Part shown: positions 24,886 through 36,981 of the stretch, one piece after another | How the letters are laid out: the number at the start of each line of letters is the position of its first letter | Numbering within the stretch: the first letter of the stretch is position 1 | NCBI RefSeq assembly: GCF_000165425.1 | Contig: NW_001799629.1 | Location: 64,737 to 128,736, forward strand | Reading direction: 5' to 3' | From: Paramecium tetraurelia | Lineage: Eukaryota; Ciliophora; Oligohymenophorea; Peniculida; Parameciidae | Length of the DNA: 64,000 bases | The notes under the pieces: generated by a model | What the model saw: only the letters and a program-made list of their open reading frames with translations | What the model was told of the DNA's origin: nothing | Databases searched by the model: none | Translations under genes and position numbers: made by a program

Positions 24886-25838
24886 ATGAAATCTATTAAC
24901 TTTAGTAGCTATTCGATTGAGATGGTTGCTAATACATTAGTTTCATGTATTGCTCAGCTCAAGAATGAAAAGCCAAGATATTCAGTAAATTCAACTTCAT
25001 ACTAAGGTATTATTAAGTTTTTTTGGAAGGCAAACTATTTTTTTGCATTTGCCTCTTAATATTACTAGCGACATAAAGTTGGATAGTCTGAACATGTAGA
25101 AGTAAGTTTAGAATAATAAAAGGAACCACTCTTACATTCATAAGGTAAGGATTGCAGAATTTCTTGTTAAATCAATGTAACATCGAAGAGTCGCTCAATA
25201 TTCAAACTATTCAGCACTTAAACATAATTCAAAATGCTCAGTTTCCAAAAAAGGAAATTATAAATAATAGAATTAAGCAATAAATTCGTTATAAACTAGT
25301 ATTTTGATTGCTCTTATTATGATCATTACTTGATCTTAGTAGAATTACATTTAATTATTATAGTGTTGGAGACAAAATGGTTATTAACATGCAGGATGTT
25401 TTGCATTAAAGCATACTCCATCAGAATAATTTGCGCAAACCCTTCAATCACCACATATAATAAAGGGGATGAAAAATCTCAGTTGCTCTCTTCAAACACT
25501 TAAATACTTCACTAATGAATGGAGGACATAAGTGACATTTGTGAGTCAGGATTGGACACCAACAACTATGATAAATTAAATTGGAAATTAACTCAATATT
25601 TAATTATTCAAACTTTATTAAAAAGATTACAGATCCAGATCATTTAATTATGTACATAAACAAAGCAATTTAAGAGATTAATAATGATTACTTTAGCTTG
25701 TTTCAATTTTTCTACTACAATAAGCATGTGACCTATTAAGGAATTTTCTTGGTTTAAATATAACTAGTTAAACTTAAAATAAAGCTTATAATACTGAAAA
25801 TAAAAGTGGAGATATACGAATTGGTTGTTTTTTAATGA
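24886..25838 (+). pseudogene. Unresolved, probably decaying multi-exon gene
   Basis: Using introns of 25 nt near 25341-25365 and 25 nt near 25650, a frame from ATG 24886 to TGA 25836-25838 has a length divisible by three (300 codons). Its most coherent part lies at about 25366-25640 (GCFALKHTPSEQFAQTLQ, then WRTQVTFVSQDWTPTTMINQ). Elsewhere rival frames are equally open, including a signal-peptide-like FFCICLLILLATQSW near 25050 and a Gln/Asn-rich stretch near 25160-25300. Exon boundaries therefore remain uncertain. I recognise no domain. It may be the 5' part of a larger secreted-protein gene whose remains extend to about 27450. Confidence 0.3.
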
Positions 25839-27585
25839 TACTAGATATAATATTAGTTATTTAATGAAGAATATCATAGTGTCCTTGTGATTGTTTATAT
25901 TAGATACAAAACCTTCGACAATTTGTAAAGTTGGATGCTACCTAAATTCTAATACTAGTTCATGTTATGTTAATATCGCTAATGTTTATCGTATGTATAA
26001 ATTCATTAACTCCATACTTTTCCATTTAGACTTATTTATTTAATATGAATGATTTATACAAACCAAAAAATTACTGTTTTTTACTTTCCATTTTTGGATA
26101 CTTGATAGATTGAAGCTAATTTATAACAATAGTTGTGGATACTATTGTGATAGAAAATTAAGTCAAATAATGCCTACCTTTTTACTATCAAGTTGCAATT
26201 CCACAGTTTAACAAATCCATTACTAAAGATGAAAGTACAGAAAGGATTACTGCAATTGTAAGAGGGTAAACATACATAAATCCATTTATAAAGTAAGCAC
26301 TGAAATAACTAAGACAAATGTCTACAATACCACACGCCTCCTGGATTATTACATTAGCAACACATATTATGACAAGATAAATAGAAATAATAGACAAGGA
26401 GAAGAGTATTGTGATATCAAAAAGGGAGCGACAAACAGTAAATTTTTACAATTGAGGTCATTATTGATGATACACAATTTGGATACTATTGAGAATGTAA
26501 TAAAAAGGAAATGATCTTTTTATATTATTGGATTATCTTTATAGTAGGATTAGAATAGAAAATTACTATTAGGAAATTATATGTGAACTTTATACGATTT
26601 AGGAAGTTGTGTTTAGTATTGCAATGACTAGTTTAGTTTAATTTAATTAAAATAGATTAGTTCTCATTCTAAATTATGTTTGGGTATAAATATTATTATC
26701 ATTTTTTCAGATAAAATAAAATTAAGAATATTTGATTGTATCTTAATTATTAGTTAGAATTGAATCTTGCTAAGCTTTTAATATTACTACAACAACAACA
26801 AATCAAATTAAATATTGGGTAAATATTATAACAAATTCCTCAACTAATGATAGACTTAATTGTTGGTATTGTTCATTTATTCATCCATTTCCAAAATTGA
26901 AATTAATTTGAGCAAATTACATGAGTTAGATATATTATATAGAGAAAATATGGCAATACTTTATGAGAAAAAAATTTATCAAGTATTGAATCAATATATT
27001 TAGATAATAATAATTGATGCTTATCATTCATAGGTAGCAGATGCTTTTAAACTAGTCTTAAAATAAAATCAACCCTTAGCTAGACTTACTACAAAATAAT
27101 ATCTCTGTTTCATTGAAAGCCATTCTTAATCTTCAGATCGTAATTTATCTTAAAATATTGTTACAATTCAAACGTTTTTATAAATTATATAATATTATAG
27201 TAACATTACTCACACTAATATTGCTAATTAATGAATTTAAAAAATGAAAAAGTAGATAATAATATAATAATATTGAGAGATAATAGCAATCAAAATTGAA
27301 ATTTTCACTAATGAAATTAGGAGGTATTTCAAACTTCAATGGTTTTTAAATTAAGGAATGCATAATCAAACGTCATAATTTTTTTCAAATTAGTGCCATC
27401 AATAAAAACAAAATGATGATTATTTAATATATAATTTAAAAATGATCGAAAAATTATTGATTATATTAAAAGAATTAAGGGTAAGCAAGGACATGCAGAC
27501 TAGGAATATATATTGGAAGTAACTCAACTTAAATTTTCTACTAAGAAGAGAAGTATAAAAATACAATAAATAGTTTCGTAAATAT
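25839..27585. other. Gene-poor AT-rich stretch with weak protein remnants
   Basis: No complete gene found. A plus-strand stretch around 27310-27440 (GGISNFNGFQIKECIIKRHN) resembles one coil of the right-handed beta-helix repeats found in large Paramecium secreted or membrane proteins. Around 25905-26040 there is a Cys-containing stretch (KVGCYLNSNTSSCYVNIAN). On the minus strand, 26188-26397 reads as a hydrophobic multi-helix stretch without upstream or downstream coding continuity. Together with 24886-25838 this looks like one long decayed gene rather than ordinary intergenic DNA. Confidence 0.35.
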
Positions 27586-30500
27586 TCAGTATAATACACA
27601 TTTTTCAGGATTCTTTTATTTTAATTCAATATTGTTTTCAAAAATGAAACTCCCTTTAGATTAGAATAATGATTTTAGATTCCGGCCTTAATAATTTACT
27701 AATTCTCCTTTCAAGATTAAAGTTCCTAAAGCTTCCAAAATTGGATTTTAACATATTCTAAGTATTGTACCATCAATACGAGCTAAATATTATGATAATT
27801 AAATACTAGTTAATAAAAAGGATGAACTTTAATGTGGCATTTAAAACTATGAATGTAGGTCTTTGTAAAAGTTATCTTGAAGTAAAATCTCCTTTGCAGT
27901 TTTAACGTCCCAAAGACGAATAGAGTTATCTCTACTGGCTGATGCTAATGTAGTACTATCAGGAGAGAAACAGACTGATTTAACATAATGGGAATGACCA
28001 TCGAATTTTGCTATTTATTATCTTGTCTTAACATCCCATAAACGTATAGAGTTATCTGAACCACCAGATGCTAATGTAGTGCCATCAGGGGAGAAATTGA
28101 CTGAATAAACATAACCTGTATGACCATCTAATTTAGCTTTTTATTATCCTGTCTAAACATCCCAAAAACGGATGGAGTTATCAACACTACCAGATGCTAA
28201 TGTAGTACCATCAGGGGAGAAATTGACTGAATAAATATAACCTGAATGACCATCTAATTTAGCTTTTTATTGTCCTGTCTAAACATCCCAAAAACGGATA
28301 GAGCTATCTCTACTACCAGATGCTAATGTAGTACCATCAGGAGAGAAATTGACTGAAGTAACAATTGATAAATGACCATCTAGTTTGACATATTATTATC
28401 CTGTCTTAACATCCCATAAACGGACAGATTTATCTACACTACCAGATGTTATTTTATTACTATCAGGGGAGAAATTGACTGATATAATTCCATTTGAATG
28501 ACCATATATTTTGGCTATTTATTATCCTGTCTTAGCATCCCACAAACGAATAGAGTTATCTGCGCTACCGGATGCTAACATAGTACCATCAGGTGAGAAA
28601 TTGACCGAATAAACATCACTTGAATGACCTTCTAACTTGGCTTTCTATTCTCCTGTTTTAACATTCCATAAACGTATAGAGTTATCTGAACTACCCGATG
28701 CTAATGTAGTACCATCAGGAGAGAAACAAATTTAATTTACACAACTTAAATGACCATATAATTTAGAATTTTATTATCCTGTTTAACCATCCCACAAACG
28801 GATAGAATTATCAACGCTACCAAGATGCTAATATCGTACCATCAGGAGAGAAATTGACTGATCTAACATCACTTGAATGACCATCTAATTTACCTTTTAA
28901 TTACCCAGTCTTAACATCCCATAACCGGATAGAACTATCTACACTACCAGATGCTAATGTAGTACCATCAGGAGAGAAATTAATTGAATAAACATAACCT
29001 AGATGACCATCTAATTTGGCTCTTTATTACCCAGTCTTAACATCCCATAAACAGATAGAGTTATCTCTACCACCAGATGCTAATGTAGTACCATCAAGGG
29101 AGAAAATAACTGAATATACCCAATTTGAATGGCCATCTAATTTGTCTCTTTATTAACCAGTCTTAACATCCCATAAACGGATAGAGTTATCTACACTGCC
29201 AGATGCTAATGTAGTACCATCAGGAGAGAAAATGACTGAATATACCCAATTTAAATGACCATCTAATTTGTCTTTTTATTATCCTGTCTTAACATCCCAT
29301 AAACGGATAGACTTATCTCTGCTACCAGATGCTAATGTAGTACCATCAGGAGAGAAATTGACTGAATAAACAGTTGATGAGTGACCATCTAATTTGGCTT
29401 TTAATTATCCTGTCTTAACATTCCATAAACGGATAGAGTTATCCTCACTACCAGATGCTAATGTAGTACCATCAGGAGAGAAATTGACTGACATGACATA
29501 ATGTGAATGACCATCTATTTTGGCTATTTATTATCCTGTTTTAACATCCCATAGACGAATAGAGATATCATCACTACCAGATGCTAATGTAGTTCCATCA
29601 GGAGAAAAACAAAGTGTATTAATAGTTCCCGAATGACCATTTAATTTATTTAACTCATGTATTTTGATATTCTTCCATTTACAATTAAACAAGGACGCTT
29701 AATTTAAGTTCACACCACTAATATCAACGTTATCAAATTCTGATCCATTGAAATTGCATCTCACAAAATTTCCACCTACTATAGAAGTGTCTCTTATCCT
29801 AATATTTTCAAAGTTTTATTTCCTCAAATCCACCTTCATTTCAACTAATAAATGGAGTGAATTAGATCCACATTAGAGAAATCTCTTATCAATAGCTGTA
29901 AGGTGTACTAAGAATTTCAAAAATTCACTAATGTGCTAATCATAAGATATTTGTTTAATCAAATCCTTTCTAATTTATTCATAGTTCTCAGTTGAATAAT
30001 TTTCCTTATTAAAGTCTATTTCGCTAATATTATACATCAAATTAGTGATAAATTGAAATAGAGTTTAATCTTGACTTTTTTCAGAAAAGAATTCTAAAAA
30101 ATTTGTAATTTTCTCTTTTTTCAACATCAAAATTAATTAATTAAGGAAGTATCCATCAATATTCTTCGTCTAAGTTAATACCTGATACAAATCTTACTTT
30201 CCATTATAAATTTACACTATTTCCTTATTTGATTGAATGTTTTCAAAGGAATTATCTGTTTTTTATATTATTTACCTAATTTCTTTCATTTCTTTATTCA
30301 GCTTTTAGCAAAAACCCTTCATTTCCATTTCCCAATAATTCTTTTTCATTTCCAACCTCTTCAGCTAAGAATTTTTCTCAATATTCCAATCCTCTAAAGC
30401 ATTTCCTATAATAATTTAGACTAATTTTTCTAATTAAGTATAGGATAATTCAGATGGATTCACATTGTTGTTAAAGTAATTCAAATAAGATTTATCTTCC

Positions 30501-30889
30501 ATCTCAATCAAATCATATATCTGTTTTATTGATTCTGCTAATTCATCCCAAATTTATTTTAACATTTTTAGAGCTGAAGCAAGCATTTTCTTAAAATTCA
30601 TTCTTTATATTGTTAATTCAGATGTTGAATTGAGGTAAGATCCTTGAAATTTCTTCTTCCTTATATCTTCAAAAATTTCTATTGGCACAGTATATTTCTA
30701 ATCAACTCCATGTCCATATTAGCATTAAGCACACAATTTTCTTTAACATTAACAATTGTGAGGAGCTATGCAAATGAATGACACTTGATTTTGAATATGT
30801 TATGTGCAATTCATACCTTTTTTTAAAATTTAATCGAAAATTTCTATTACTTTATTTTGAGTTTTCTACTCTAGACGAAATGTATGCAT
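27586..30889 (-). CDS. Large WD40 protein: N-terminal Cys/His segment, helical region, pentapeptide-like part, 14 WD repeats
   Basis: Intronless 1100-codon gene apart from one extra base at about 28822 (3304 nt; 3303 is divisible by three). The N-terminus has a B-box-like Cys/His cluster ([18 protein letters not shown]), followed by ~400 residues of helices with many Lys/Glu. Next is a pentapeptide-like run ([20 protein letters not shown]), then 14 WD40 repeats of 42 residues each (typically [20 protein letters not shown], then [11 protein letters not shown]). The C-terminal ~120 residues fall outside the repeats. Fourteen blades would make two seven-bladed propellers. Role unknown; such proteins are scaffolds. 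An alternative first exon could move the start to 31031 via a 34-nt intron. Confidence 0.85.
27880..29660 (-). repeat. Tandem array of 14 WD40-coding units, 126-bp period
   Basis: The plus strand shows the same block (variants of gatgctaatgtagtaccatc followed by aggagagaaattgactga) 14 times at a strict 126-nt spacing. First and last copies of the conserved ccatcagg motif are 1639 nt apart, which is 13 x 126 plus one base. That pinpoints a single inserted base in the unit near 28822. Units are highly similar at the DNA level, implying recent expansion or ongoing homogenisation by unequal exchange or gene conversion. Confidence 0.92.
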
Positions 30890-31031
30890 ATTAGTTGATG
30901 TTACAAATTAGTTAACTATTTTCAAGAATTTTAATAGACTTATTATCAAAATCTTTTTTACTAGAAAGAAAATCACCAACCCTAAACCACTTATGATTTT
31001 TCTCTTTTATTTTTTCTCTAATAACTCTCAT

Positions 31032-32536
31032 AAAGAATACAAACCAAATATTTAGAGATAATTTTGTGCAAAATTCAAGATATAAGTAGTTTTCATTTAA
31101 AATTCATATTAAGTACTTGAAAAGTACATTTAGATGTGAAGATTAATTTTAAGATGATCTCTTTTTATTTAAGTATGTTAAATTTTTTAGTACTTATCAA
31201 ATTTCTTTATATATTTATAATATTGATAAGAAATTTTCTACAAATATTATTTTTTAATTTCTTTTTATTTCATATTACTTTTCTATCCATATATTTTCTC
31301 AAAAATTTAATTGAATTTCTATCTTTAAATATTTTATTATTTTATGAAAATTTCTACTTATATTTTCTAAATAATTTTATTAAATTTCTTAAACTTCTGA
31401 ATTTTCGAAGCAATAATTAGGCTCATTTTTTAACTTTGAATCTAAAATTCCTTGACTATCCTAATAATGAAGTATGATGCCTTTGATCTAGAATCATTTT
31501 TCTATATAAAATGAATATTTTATCATTCCCTATTGATAAGTCGTTCTCATAGCAAAGAAAATCAATTTTATAAAAATGTGAAAATACTTTCTATATATAA
31601 AATAATTTATACCAATTTATGACTTTGTATTTTGAATTTAAAATTAATAATTATGCAGTCCTCCTATTAAATATCTTATTAAGTTCAGGATCAGATTTTT
31701 TGATCCTTTATCATAAATAACATCGTCTATCCTAACAATGAGTTAAAATTAAAAAATTCAAATTATCTTAGTTAAATTTTGTTAATAATCTATCCACTAT
31801 TTTATATCTTTTTAGAATAACATATTAAGATCCAACTAAAGAATTAGAATTATCAAAGCTCTCATTTTGAAAGAACATATATATTAAAATTAATCTCAGA
31901 TTTCTCGATAGGGCAAAATCTGATTCTAACTCTTAGAAAATCATCAATATGATTGAGTATTATATTCATGCTTTTCCTATTGATAATTACCATTCTACCT
32001 TAATATTCCTTTGAATTTAGAGTTCCAAAAATGTGAATGTAGATTCTCACAAAAATACTAATTTGATTTTTTAACCTGCAGATGAATAATATATTAAAAT
32101 AGATTAGAAGAGGATAAAATACATATCATGAATTTCATTTTACAATCCTCTCTAAACAAACCTTAAAATTTTCAAAATCTTACTACTCTTAGAACCATAT
32201 ATTGAAAACCTTTTATTACTCATCTTAAAAGTTAAAATAAAACCATTATGTGCCTTTATTCAACTCAAATGTTAATCCCTTTCTGATTGTCCGTATGAAG
32301 TCTTACGTTGAGTTTTAATTAAGAATAATGAAGACACATTAATCAGTTAATTTTATTAGAAAGAAAGGACCTTGAAATCCTGCCTGATGCCACAATTAAG
32401 TGCACTTGTCAAACTCATTTAAACTAGTAAACTTGCCAGTATACAAAATCTATTCCAAGTTTGGGAACAATCTCTTTAAATATGAGAAATTAAGTTGATC
32501 TCGTTACATTAAATAAATATATATATATATTAATAT
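31032..32536. other. Long AT-rich interval without a recognisable gene
   Basis: About 1.5 kb with no frame of convincing composition on either strand. The longest open stretch (31136-31420, plus) encodes almost only Phe, Leu, Ile, Asn and Tyr, as random AT-rich DNA would. A run of ATATATAT lies at about 32518-32530. No tRNA-like cloverleaf or repeat was spotted. The 3' end may contain the promoter of nothing, since both flanking genes are on the minus strand and the WD40 gene starts at its left edge. Confidence 0.5.
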
Positions 32537-33214
32537 TCATTTGCTTCTTTAATTACCTAACAATTTACTTAAGAAAATTTCTGCATCTTTCTTTACTTCT
32601 TATTCTCTATTATGAATTTCTTAAGCACTTTTCGAGAAACTTTGAAGTCCTGCTGCACAACAATACATTTGCATATTCAGGAAATGCTTCCACATTGAAC
32701 AAAATTCTTGATTTTTCTCATTAATATAAATTTAATATTAAGTATTAAGTGTTTATCCAGCCAACATTTTCTCCTTCTTTGCTTGTTCATAAGCTTGATA
32801 TGTTTCCTTTTATTTTGCAGGCTCTGTATTCTTTCTTTTTTAATCCCTATCAGCTTCAATCGCTGTCTTAGCTTTATAATCATCCAACAATTTCTACTTA
32901 GTCTTTATTTGTTCTAGCTGACCATTCAAACTTAATATAATTTTACTCTTAATCAAGTCAACATATTCCATATTCTTTTTCTGACCTACACTCATTGACT
33001 CTGCTACCAGTGAAACTACTTCTGCTAATTTTGGTATTTCTGAACTCAGTTATTTTTGAATCTTTTTCAAACATTCGATCAATTCCTTATTAGCTTAATC
33101 CACTTTTTCCAGGGCTTGAGCTAGCAAATTAAAAAATCCACTAAGATCTTCAAATGCCTTCTTATCGTTATTCAAACTTAAATTTATCTCTTCATGTTGT
33201 ATATTTGTAGCCAT
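32537..33214 (-). CDS. Coiled-coil, BAR/IMD-like helical protein
   Basis: Intronless 225-aa frame, ATG at 33214-33212 and TGA at 32539-32537. It is almost wholly helical: ANKELIECLKKIQKQLSSEI, YVDLIKSKIILSLNGQLEQI, KQKLLDDYKAKTAIEADRDQ and FCSMWKHFLNMQMYCCAAG. The spacing of three long helices, with a Trp/Phe-containing last helix before a final charged helix, resembles BAR or IMD membrane-curvature modules of similar length. No SH3 or other domain is attached. The BAR assignment is inference from helix pattern only; simple coiled coil is the conservative reading. Confidence 0.65.
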
Positions 33215-33730
33215 TCCTCGTGCAAATAAATAATAATTATATTATAAAATTCTATAATTATTGTTATTATTTTAAGAACTCTCTAATAATCTTTGAAATG
33301 GTAATGCATAAGATTGACTTTCATGGTATTTTGTTTTGAAAGTCAGATTTCAACGAAATGTTATCTCCCCTATGATTTTCATATTTCACAATAGAGTTTA
33401 CTCTTTATTGTAAGTTTTCATTTTAAGATAAAGAATCTAAATAAGTACAATTAAGAATAAACTCTGTCAAAACTTCAGATTGATAACAAATTATAAATTT
33501 AACAAAACTTTATAAAATTAATTTTATATTGAATATTAAAATATAACTCGAATGATATAGATATGATTCTATTTTTAGATTCTAATTTATCCAGCAATAA
33601 GAATGTAAAAATATAATCTGAATTTTATTCTCAAATGATATACAATTATATATTAGACATAATTTACATAATTATTTATGGTAATTAATCAGAAATGACG
33701 AAGTTTTTAAATTGCTATATATATATATTA
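33215..33730. other. AT-rich spacer
   Basis: Between two minus-strand genes. It contains no convincing frame and no repeat other than a short alternating AT run near 33718-33729. It presumably holds the promoter of the 32537-33214 gene; no TATA or other element can be singled out in such AT-rich DNA. Confidence 0.5.
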
Positions 33731-35155
33731 TCAAGTCATAGTTGAAATGAAAGGGTTTTCCATATTCATTATTTTACACATAAATTCGTTATTTTCAATT
33801 TTTATTTACTCAATTCCAATCATATCTACTATTATACTCATTAATTTCTTAAAAAACTATTAATTCTATTCAGTATTTTTCTTTATTGGTCCTTTTACAA
33901 TTATTTCTAGAATGGATTCATTCAGTTAAAGTACCGTAAAGGTGCTCACTTTATAATATTTGCTTACAGAAATCATTAAAATATAGAGTAACGGTATATT
34001 TGTGTAAAAGGCATCAGACTTTAGATTTAATGAAAACAAAGCTGCGTTGTCTCTTAAAATATTCATCAATAATGCACTTAACTTATTATAATTAAGACAT
34101 TGGATTTTAAAGTTAACAATTGATTTTGGTTTTACTAGCAATGCTGCAAGAAGATTCTTTAATGATTCCGTATGATAATGTTATCTATCAATCTTCTTTA
34201 ATTTCTTCAAAATGCCTTTATACAAAAGTGGATACATATTATTCTCAGTATAAGCCTTTTTGGTAGTAATCTTTAAAATGATCTGTGTATCCATAATCGA
34301 ATACTTCCAGCATTCTATAAATAAGTGTTAATTTCTATTTTTCCAAAAAGCATTGATTTAAAAAGAACTCTTAAAATCTTGAATTTTATAATGTAGGAAT
34401 GTCATGGTGGACATCTTTTATAGGGAAAGCTGAGTTTCTTTCAAGAATTCCAAAGGACTATCATGATATTCAGAGTAAAATGATTTGTTTGCGTAGACCA
34501 CTTTAAATTTATCCCACACGTCATTATAATTGAGGATGACTAAACTCTCTTTAATCAAATCATCAAAAATGAAATATTGGTTTAGGTTTTTCTCCTTCCA
34601 TAAAAACTAATACCTTAAACCCTTGATTCTTTAATATTCATTATAACAAGTAAGGATCGTGAATAATAAAAAGAGTATGAACATAGGGTTGAATTCCAAA
34701 ATAGATCTGAAATAAATTCGAGTTGATATGAAAATTGCATAAAAAATAGCATTTTGTACGAGATTTTAAGTAATGTTCATATGCAGACCCATCTGAATTG
34801 CAGTGTCTTCTATCCAAACAATTTCAGAATCAGCTAGATTCTGTATCCAAAATGGGATAAATTGCATGATTGATGCTTATAAACTAAATGACAATACTAT
34901 AGTGCCCACTATTTTATACCATTGCTATCTTATCACTACTTTGTAATAAAAAAAAGTGTATAAAATAGTCAAAATGATATATACAATTGATAGCACAATT
35001 TAATTTTTTATCATCCAATATACAGCTTGAAACGCATAAGAAATAATTGGTATAATTGTATTAATCTTAAAGCCATGCAATATCTACGGTCTTTGGCTTT
35101 CTTGATATCTTTCTTCCAATTAGGAATCTGAAAAAATTAATGAAAATTTATTCAT
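33731..35155 (-). CDS. Multi-pass membrane protein, second degenerate sensor-kinase-like member
   Basis: Intronless 474-aa frame from ATG 35155-35153 to TGA 33733-33731. About six hydrophobic segments occupy residues 30-200 (IIPIISYAFQAVYWMI, IVLSIVYIILTILYTFFYY, FILFLLFTILTCYNEY). The cytoplasmic half (FDDLIKESLVILNYNDVW, then LYKGILKKLKKIDRQHYH) leads to a weakly HATPase-like region (FYTNIPLLYILMISVSKYYK) and ends FMCKIMNMENPFISTMT. As in the protein at 5110-6862, no phospho-acceptor His box and no ATP-binding N/G boxes are evident. Both may belong to one ciliate family of membrane proteins derived from hybrid histidine kinases. Fold assignment is tentative; the gene itself is secure. Confidence 0.6.
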
Positions 35156-35729
35156 AATAATCAAAATAATATTAAATTTGTATTTTCCTATTCTACCATA
35201 AACCTAAAGAACAATATTATATAAAATATGATAATCAATTAATTATTCTAAAATTGAGGAACTTTCTGTTCTTATTTCATTTTTTCTATTCAACTCAAGT
35301 AATATTTAGTGTTTAATTCTATATCAAATGAGAATTAATTACAATATATTTAAACAAATAATTAGAAGGAGAATGTCTGATTAGATTAAAATAATTTTAT
35401 AATCAAGTTGAATTATAATTTTAAGAAAGCTTATTTTTAAATATTAGACAATTTTTTGATTTTGAATTGAAAGGAAATTATTATATTCTTAATATTGGAG
35501 TATAAATAGAATGAACGCATTTTTTGTTTATTTCATCCTTCTGATTTTTATAGGTTTAGAATTTAAATTATATTATTAATAAAGATGTCTTATTTGATCT
35601 CTTAATCGTTTTTTAAGGCTTGTTAAATTATTGGGATTGTGGTTTTGTAAGGTTCTTTTGTATTCTATTAGAATAATAGTATTTATTCGCTTAATACCTC
35701 AAATTATAAGGGAATTAATTAATATTAAC

Positions 35730-36461
35730 ATGAGTTCGAAGCGAAAGTAAGTTAAATTGGAGTCAGAGAAAAAGGTTAAGCAAGAGGAATCAAACTATGA
35801 GGATTCATTCAATGAGTCGAATGACGAAGAACCCAAGAGTACTGGGAAACAGAAAACCCGACATGACAATTCATTATCTGTGCTCACAAAAAAGTTTGTT
35901 GAGTTGATCAGGAATTCTGAAGAGTTGACTATAGATTTGAATGTGGCAGTGAATGATTTAGGAGTTTAAAAGAGAAGAATTTACGATATTACAAATGTAT
36001 TAGAGGGAATTGGTTATATTGAGAAAATCTCTAAAAACAAGATTAAATGGGTTGGAGCTACTGATGATCCTTAATTGGAAAATGAGCTTCGCTAAATAAA
36101 ATCAGAATTAGATGCATTGCAAGATGAAGAGAAAACAATTGATTATTGGATAGAGTACTTGCAAAAGAATTTATAAGAGAAGTTCCAGAGTGATCCAGAA
36201 GTGGCTAAGTACACCTTTCTCACTCATGATGACTTTAAAGAATTATCTAAAAGTTAATAGGCTGATCACAAAGGAGAGGCGCTTTTTATAATAACAGCGC
36301 CAAAAGGAACTTCTGTAGAAACTCCTTAAGAAAACAATCCTGAATACCCCTATTCAGTTTACTTAAATAGTTCGAAAGTATAAGGATAGAATAACGAAAT
36401 TTAAGTCTATATTTGTTCTGACGAGAATTACCCAATAGAATATGAGAAGAAGCAAAAATGA
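35730..36461 (+). CDS. E2F-family transcription factor
   Basis: Intronless 243-aa frame, ATG 35730 to TGA 36459-36461. After an acidic/Lys-rich N-terminus, residues about 55-120 form the winged-helix DNA-binding domain: [28 protein letters not shown], then the family signature [18 protein letters not shown] and KNKIKWVG. A dimerisation coiled coil follows ([20 protein letters not shown]) and a marked-box-like region ([14 protein letters not shown]). The RRIYD form marks E2F itself rather than its DP partner, which has RRVYDALNV. No cyclin-binding or clear Rb-pocket motif is seen. Expected to drive S-phase genes with a DP partner. Confidence 0.9.
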
Positions 36462-36981
36462 CAAATATTTAATTTAATATAATTTTATCATAAATTAAGA
36501 CTAATTTAAACTAAATAAACCTGTTTATTTTTACAATCAATTCCATACTTCCTATAAAGGAAATTCAACTTAGTAAAATGTTAGAACTACAACCATTTAT
36601 ATTGTAAGAAATGGAATTTTTATGGTGCTGCATGAGAATATCGAATATTCCTTATATTGAAGACATTTAAATGAAATATTTTAAATTCCAAAAAAAAAGA
36701 ATTATTATAGAAAATAATTACATAAATTAGTATATTTTGATATCAGAGTAATTGTTCTTAAAAGAATGGGTATTATATCTAATAATAGAATCCTAATTGA
36801 AGTCTAATAAGTATAATGGAGATTGTAATATTATATAGTCCAGACTAGTATTTTTATTGATTAGATGAGAATCTTGATTAATAAGATCTTTATGTTTGAT
36901 GGTTACATTTCATAGGGAATGTAGTCAATTATAGAATGTAAAGATTTTAATTCTTGTTAATGTATTGTAATATATGAAAGC
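36462..36981. other. Convergent intergenic spacer
   Basis: About 520 nt between the E2F stop and the stop of the convergent minus-strand gene. No gene-like frame seen; strongly AT-rich. This is long for a 3'-3' spacer in this window, where others are 8-30 nt. Confidence 0.5.

Noticed and set aside
26188-26397. Minus-strand ORF resembling membrane helices of a transporter
   Set aside because: It has no coding continuation either side, even allowing micro-introns; any similarity to P-type ATPase helices is too weak to claim.
27880-29660. Regular short-period repeats suggestive of CRISPR or satellite DNA
   Set aside because: Spacing is 126 nt, a multiple of three, and every unit encodes a WD40 blade; there are no unique spacers and no cas genes.
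31136-31420. 94-codon plus-strand ORF of Phe, Leu and Ile
   Set aside because: Composition is what AT-rich random DNA gives; there is no motif, no neighbour frame and no codon bias like the real genes.
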